This document shows, in pieces, positions 5,718-9,354 of a stretch of DNA of 9,354 nt. Each line of letters opens with the position of its first letter. Position 1 is the stretch's first letter. The notes below the pieces were generated by a model that saw only the letters and a list, made by a program, of their open reading frames with translations, ran no database searches and was not told the DNA's origin. The stretch is from Pseudomonadota bacterium (GTDB lineage Bacteria; Desulfobacterota; Syntrophia; Syntrophales; UBA5619). A program made the translations under genes and the position numbers. The stretch is from assembly GCA_018896355.1 (NCBI GenBank), contig JAHIMW010000043.1, positions 1-9,354 on the forward strand, written 5' to 3'.

Positions 5718-8210
5718 TCATCCGGTCTTGGCCAGTTCCAGCCTGCCGCCCCACCTTTGCAGGAGCACCTCCCGGAGCGGGCGGTGGTCGGGGCATTCCA
5801 GTCGGGGATCTTCCTCGACAAGGCCGAACGCATCCGCCCTGGCCTCGCCCAGGATGCGTCCGTCGCGGACGATGCTGGCGATCCGGAAGTCGGGAAGACC
5901 GGATTGCCGCGTCCCCATGAATTCGCCGGGGCCGCGGATGGCCAGATCCTCTTCGGCGATCCGGAAGCCATCGTTGGTCTGTTCCATGATACGGAGCCGC
6001 TTGCGCGCAATGGGGACACCTTGCGGCAAGGTGTCCCCGCCACGATGCGGCATCGTGTCCCCGGTCAGCAGGATGCAGAAGGAGGGGGTGTCACCTCGCC
6101 CTACCCTTCCCCGCAACTGATGGAGTTGCGAAAGGCCGAAACGTTCTGCATGTTCGATCACCATCAACGACGCCTCGGGGATGTCGATACCAACCTCGAT
6201 GACCGTGGTTGAGACAAGAATGTTGATCATTTTATTGCTGAAGTCGTTCATGACCCTCTCCTTTTCTTTTCCCTTCATCCGGCCGTGGACGAGGCCGACA
6301 CGGCAGTCCGGAAAGATCTTCTGCTGCAGATGCTCCGCCATGCGTGTCGCATCCTTGAGGTCCAGATTTTCCGACGCTTCGACGAGCGGATAGACGATGA
6401 AGACCTGATTTCCTTTTTCCACCTCCCGGCGGATGATCTCGTAGACGCGGGTCCTCTGGGCTTCGGAAAACACCTTCGTCCGGACGGGTTTTTTGCCCGG
6501 GGGCATCTCATCGATCACGGAGACGTCGAGATCCCCGTAAACCGTCATGGCCAGGGTTCGCGGAATCGGGGTGGCGGTCATGACGAGGACATCCGGGACC
6601 GGTCCCTTTTTCCGCAGCGCCGCCCGCTGAACAACGCCGAAGCGGTGCTGCTCGTCGATCACCACGAGTCCCAGGCTGTGGAAGGCAACCCCTTCCTGGA
6701 TCAGGGCATGGGTTCCGACGACCAGATCGATTCCGCCGTTCTGGATTCGGTTCAGAAGTTCCTTTTTGTCTGTCGTCTTTATCCCCCCCGTCAGGAGTTC
6801 GATTCTGAGCCCCAGTTGTTCCGCCCAGACCCTCAGATTCCGGTAGTGCTGTTCCGCCAGGATCTCCGTCGGCGCCATGATCGCTGCCTGATGACCATTC
6901 TCACAGGCGGTGACCATAGCCGCCATGGCCACCGCCGTTTTTCCGCAACCGACATCCCCCTGCAGCAGGCGGCTCATGCACCGGACCGCCGCCATGTCCT
7001 GTTCGATTTCCGAGATGACGCGCTGCTGGGCGGCGGTCAGTGTAAAGGGAAGCAATCCGTAGAATCTCCGAACCATTTCCCCATTTGTCCGGAAGGGAAT
7101 CCCCTGTTCGATGACCTCCCCCCTCTTTCTTAAGGCCATGCCGAGCTGGAAAAAGAAGAATTCATCGTAGATCAGCCTCCGGTGGGCGTCCGAACGGATC
7201 TCCAGATAGAGGTCCATCTTCTGATCGTTCCCGGGAAAATGGACCTGACGGATGGCCTCCCGGATCTCCATGAGATTGCGTTTCCGGCAGATCTCCCCGG
7301 GGATGGGGCTCTGCACGAGATGGGCAAAATCGCGCACCACCTTCCAGAGTATCCGGCGGATGGTTTTCTGGAGCAGCCCTTCCGTTTCAGAATAGATGGG
7401 GACGATTCTTTTGAAATGGAGAAGCTGATCCTCCTTGTCATTGAGGATCTCGAAATCGGGATGGATGATCTCCTTTTCGAAGGGGAATCCGGTAACTTCC
7501 CCGGTCAGAATGACGCGCGCCTCCGGCTTGAAAGCGCCCCGCAGAAAGGCCTCGCGTCCCTTGAACCACTTGGCCTTGAGGATTCCGGAACCGTCATCGA
7601 CGATCGCCTCAAAGATTCTTCTTCGGCCGTAGAAACGGGCATCCGCCTGTGTGATTCGGCCCACGACGGTCTGCCGGATCCCGGGAACCGTTTCCGCGAT
7701 CCGGGAAACCGTCCGACGATCCTCGTACCGTCGTGGAAGAAAATAGAGCAGCTCCTCGACGGTGGAGAGGTTTTTTCTGGCGAGAAGGGCGGCAATCCGC
7801 GGACCGACCCCCTGGATGAATTGGACCGGCCGGGAGAGAACTTCCCTGGCATTCCTCTCCGCCTCCGTTCCTGTCTTTCGTCCGCTTTCCCCCTCCATCA
7901 TCGATGCGTTTTGCAGAATGGTTTTCAGTTTGGACAGCAGAGGGGTCGCCCGGGAAAGCCGATCCCTTTTCTGTTCCTGCGGCAGGGCGTCATAACCGTC
8001 GAAGAGGTTGAGCAGCGTATCAGACAGTCCGTCGAGTTCATCCTTCCGTGATCGCTGCTCTTCACGTCCGATTCCCTGTTTCAGGTGTCGCAGGAGCGAG
8101 GTCATGACCGTCTCCAGATTCTTGATCAGGGACAGGCGGTTATAGGAGTCCCCCATTGCAAAGGCCAGCGGAGACTCGATTCTTTCCATGATTTTATCCA
8201 AGGATTCCAT
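5718..8210 (-). CDS. recG: ATP-dependent DNA helicase RecG with N-terminal extension and an in-frame repeat insertion
   Basis: RecG is a superfamily 2 translocase that remodels stalled replication forks and branch-migrates Holliday junctions. The 830-residue product has a helical N-terminal extension (about 1-120), then the wedge/OB region starting at PVQFIQGVGPRIAALLARKN (128 onward). Helicase domain 1 carries Walker A GDVGCGKT (418-425), the DEQH box (519-522) and TATP (545-548). Helicase domain 2 carries STTVIEVGIDIPEA (667-680) and QLRGRVGRG (698-706). The TRG region GPGEFMGTRQSG (760-771) completes it. All catalytic motifs are intact. The length exceeds E. coli RecG (693) because of the N-terminal extension, seen in several other lineages, and an extra stretch at 717-733 (GDTMPHRGGDTLPQGVP) encoded by a REP-like palindrome. 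The ATG at 8210 has only a weak AGG 6 nt upstream. A candidate -10 (TATAAG, 8240-8245 on the minus strand) lies about 30 nt upstream with no good -35. Confidence 0.96.
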   Translation of the reverse strand: MESLDKIMERIESPLAFAMGDSYNRLSLIKNLETVMTSLLRHLKQGIGREEQRSRKDELDGLSDTLLNLFDGYDALPQEQKRDRLSRATPLLSKLKTILQNASMMEGESGRKTGTEAERNAREVLSRPVQFIQGVGPRIAALLARKNLSTVEELLYFLPRRYEDRRTVSRIAETVPGIRQTVVGRITQADARFYGRRRIFEAIVDDGSGILKAKWFKGREAFLRGAFKPEARVILTGEVTGFPFEKEIIHPDFEILNDKEDQLLHFKRIVPIYSETEGLLQKTIRRILWKVVRDFAHLVQSPIPGEICRKRNLMEIREAIRQVHFPGNDQKMDLYLEIRSDAHRRLIYDEFFFFQLGMALRKRGEVIEQGIPFRTNGEMVRRFYGLLPFTLTAAQQRVISEIEQDMAAVRCMSRLLQGDVGCGKTAVAMAAMVTACENGHQAAIMAPTEILAEQHYRNLRVWAEQLGLRIELLTGGIKTTDKKELLNRIQNGGIDLVVGTHALIQEGVAFHSLGLVVIDEQHRFGVVQRAALRKKGPVPDVLVMTATPIPRTLAMTVYGDLDVSVIDEMPPGKKPVRTKVFSEAQRTRVYEIIRREVEKGNQVFIVYPLVEASENLDLKDATRMAEHLQQKIFPDCRVGLVHGRMKGKEKERVMNDFSNKMINILVSTTVIEVGIDIPEASLMVIEHAERFGLSQLHQLRGRVGRGDTPSFCILLTGDTMPHRGGDTLPQGVPIARKRLRIMEQTNDGFRIAEEDLAIRGPGEFMGTRQSGLPDFRIASIVRDGRILGEARADAFGLVEEDPRLECPDHRPLREVLLQRWGGRLELAKTG
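6012..6062. repeat. REP-like double palindrome inserted in frame in recG
   Basis: Two adjacent hairpins are visible. The first (6012-6038) has perfect 13-bp arms, GGGGACACCTTGC and its complement, around a single central base (6025). The second (6041-6057) has perfect 8-bp arms, CACGATGC and its complement, followed by TCCCC (6058-6062); its left GGGGA end is missing or diverged. The total of 51 nt is exactly 17 codons and encodes recG residues 717-733. The 27-nt core recurs identically, in the opposite orientation, at 8422-8448. Paired palindromes sharing a GTGTCCCC end resemble REP doublets, which in other bacteria are moved by REP-associated tyrosine transposases. No such transposase gene is in this window. 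Confidence 0.85.
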
Positions 8211-8309
8211 GTTGCGCCTATTCGGGTATCGATGGGAATCTTATAATGATATCATGTACAAAGATGAAATGTATGTTAACAGATCTCCTTTTTTTTCGCA
8301 ATGAAAGAA

Positions 8310-8338
8310 TTGACTTCCAACGGAATTTACGTTAGAAA
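8310..8338 (+). promoter_or_regulatory. purM: Putative sigma-70-like promoter for purM
   Basis: TTGACT (8310-8315, 5 of 6) is followed after an ideal 17-nt spacer by TAGAAA (8333-8338, 4 of 6). This would give a leader of about 140 nt that contains the 8419-8451 palindrome. No other comparable pair lies closer to the ATG. Confidence 0.4.
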
Positions 8339-8418
8339 GAAGGCGTTTCTTTGCAAGGATCGGCAGCGCTTCGGATATTCGGTTGTTATTTTCTGTAACC
8401 GTTCAAGGGTTTTTAGTT

Positions 8419-8451
8419 GTTGGGGACACCTTGCCGCAAGGTGTCCCCAAC
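8419..8451 (+). repeat. REP-like palindrome in the purM leader
   Basis: This is a perfect inverted repeat with 16-bp arms (left arm GTTGGGGACACCTTGC, right arm its exact complement) around one central base at 8435. As RNA it would form a very stable hairpin with a tight CCG loop, 32 nt before the purM ATG. The inner 27 nt are identical to the minus-strand reading of the copy inside recG. It has no T run after it, so it is not a standard intrinsic terminator. It leaves the AGGAG ribosome binding site (8474-8478) free. GGACACG at 8454-8460 may be the remains of a second unit. Confidence 0.85.
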
Positions 8452-8483
8452 CTGGACACGGCGAAACCTATTCAGGAGCTCAC

Positions 8484-9354
8484 ATGCGGGAAAAGATCAC
8501 ATATAGGGACTCGGGAGTCGATATCGACCGGGCGAACTCCTTTGTCGAGAAGATCAAACCCCTGATCAAGGCCACCTCGCGCAAGGAGATGATGAGCGGC
8601 ATCGGCGGGTTCGGCGGTCTCTTCCATCTGGACATCAGCAAACACAAGGATCCCGTCCTTGTCTCTTCGACCGATGGTGTCGGAACCAAACTCAAGATTG
8701 CGCAGATGATGGACAAACACGACACGATCGGGATCGACCTTGTGGCGATGTCCGTCAACGACGTCGTCGTCCAGGGTGCGGAACCCCTCTTTTTTCTCGA
8801 TTATATCGCAACCGGGAAGCTATGCGTCGAGACCGGCGTCCGGATTGTCGAGGGGATCGCCCGAGGGTGTCAGGAGGCCGGCTGTGCGCTGATCGGCGGG
8901 GAAACAGCCGAGATGCCGGGATTTTACCTGGACGGCGAGTATGACCTTGCCGGATTCTGTGTTGGCGTGGTCGAGGCGGACAAACTGATCGACGGCTCTG
9001 AAATCCGCGTCGGCGACCGGATCCTCGGGATCGCCTCCTCTGGTCTTCACAGCAACGGTTTTTCGCTGGCCCGGCGGGTTCTTTTAGAGAAGGGCAAGCT
9101 CCATCCTGAAAAAAAAGTGGAGGGGTTCGATCAGGTACTGGGTCTCGAACTTCTCAAACCCACGCGGATTTACGTCAAATCGATCCTGAATCTCATCAAG
9201 AACTTCAACATTCGCGGAATCGTTCATATCACCGGTGGCGGCTTTATCGACAACATTCCCCGGATTGTACCCGGTCCGTGCAGGGCCGTCATCCGGAGGG
9301 GAAGTTGGGCCATTTTGCCGATCTTCGATCTGATCCAAAAGGTGGGAAACGTCG
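8484..9354 (+). CDS. purM: Phosphoribosylformylglycinamidine cyclo-ligase (AIR synthetase), 3' end outside the window
   Basis: PurM closes formylglycinamidine ribonucleotide to aminoimidazole ribonucleotide using ATP, the fifth step of de novo purine synthesis, in the cytoplasm. The frame from the ATG at 8484 stays open to the window end (290 full codons) and so is truncated by the window, not by mutation; the family usually has about 345-350 residues. The start MREKITYRDSGVDIDRAN is typical. Clear family motifs follow: SGIGGFGGLF, STDGVGTKLKIA (with the nucleotide-loop Asp and Lys), IGIDLVAMSVNDVVVQGAEP, ALIGGETAEMPGFY and GIASSGLHSNGFSLAR, then HITGGGFIDNIPR. AGGAG (8474-8478) lies 5 nt before the ATG. 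It is divergent from recG. Confidence 0.97.
   Translation, partial: MREKITYRDSGVDIDRANSFVEKIKPLIKATSRKEMMSGIGGFGGLFHLDISKHKDPVLVSSTDGVGTKLKIAQMMDKHDTIGIDLVAMSVNDVVVQGAEPLFFLDYIATGKLCVETGVRIVEGIARGCQEAGCALIGGETAEMPGFYLDGEYDLAGFCVGVVEADKLIDGSEIRVGDRILGIASSGLHSNGFSLARRVLLEKGKLHPEKKVEGFDQVLGLELLKPTRIYVKSILNLIKNFNIRGIVHITGGGFIDNIPRIVPGPCRAVIRRGSWAILPIFDLIQKVGNV

Larger units (their letters stand above)
8211..8483. other. Divergent recG-purM intergenic region
   Basis: This AT-rich region separates the two divergent genes and should contain both promoters. Besides the elements listed separately, it holds a 10-bp perfect palindrome ATGATATCAT (8246-8255) next to the candidate recG -10, and a T run of eight or more around 8289-8296. 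There is no coding potential: the only open frame across the end (8383-8565) is a shadow that reads through the palindrome and into purM out of frame. I recognise no riboswitch or PurR operator. Confidence 0.5.

Noticed and set aside
4759..6120. Long plus-strand open frame (453 codons) opposite hom and the 3' end of recG
   Set aside because: It is antisense to two strongly conserved genes, its protein resembles no family, and it crosses the hom promoter region. Such frames are expected opposite GC-rich coding sequence.
6595..6606. 12-bp perfect palindrome GGGACCGGTCCC inside recG
   Set aside because: It encodes ordinary RecG residues (KKGPVPD region), has no second copy, and is expected by chance in GC-rich coding DNA.
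6285..8051. Plus-strand open frames of 282 and 289 codons opposite recG
   Set aside because: They mirror recG codon by codon, have low-complexity compositions and no recognisable domain or ribosome binding site.
8422..8448. Reading the purM-leader hairpin as an intrinsic terminator
   Set aside because: No T run follows on either strand, and an identical palindrome occurs inside the recG coding region, so a mobile repeat explains it better.

Overview
The window looks like chromosomal DNA from a GC-rich Gram-negative anaerobe, most likely a deltaproteobacterium (Desulfobacterota, perhaps Syntrophales-like). This is inferred from the style of the proteins: a RecG with a long N-terminal extension, a phosphoglycerate-mutase-like gene joined to homoserine dehydrogenase, and REP-like 'GGGGACAC' palindromes. 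No rRNA, tRNA, CRISPR array or transposase gene is visible.

Layout. Positions 1-567 (+) hold a decayed signalling gene: a GAF domain with two frameshifts, joined directly to the C-terminal tail of a CheB methylesterase. An AT-rich stretch without genes follows (568-895). From 8210 down to 896 everything is on the minus strand, in transcription order: recG; hom (homoserine dehydrogenase); a cofactor-independent phosphoglycerate mutase homologue that is probably the homoserine kinase; a hot-dog acyl-CoA thioesterase of the YbgC type; a membrane-anchored TPR protein; and a DnaJ/CbpA-type co-chaperone. The hom, kinase and thioesterase genes overlap, and the TPR gene follows after 8 nt, so hom-to-TPR reads as one operon behind a good sigma-70-like promoter at 5677-5704. 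The dnaJ-like gene has a 126-nt leader of its own containing a 12-bp perfect palindrome. On the plus strand, a divergent purM (AIR synthetase) starts at 8484 and runs off the window end; it has no stop codon inside the window.

How the genes fit together. hom and the mutase-like gene probably catalyse consecutive steps of threonine synthesis (aspartate semialdehyde to homoserine to phosphohomoserine). PurM belongs to de novo purine synthesis. RecG is a branched-DNA helicase for replication-fork rescue and recombination. The thioesterase, TPR protein and J-protein look like housekeeping passengers.

The most notable observation is a small palindromic repeat family. A 51-nt REP-like double hairpin lies in frame inside recG (6012-6062) and encodes 17 residues in a loop where other RecG proteins are about 11 residues shorter. 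A second copy, identical over the 27-nt core but in opposite orientation, sits in the purM leader (8419-8451). This suggests a mobile palindrome that can enter coding sequence without breaking the frame.
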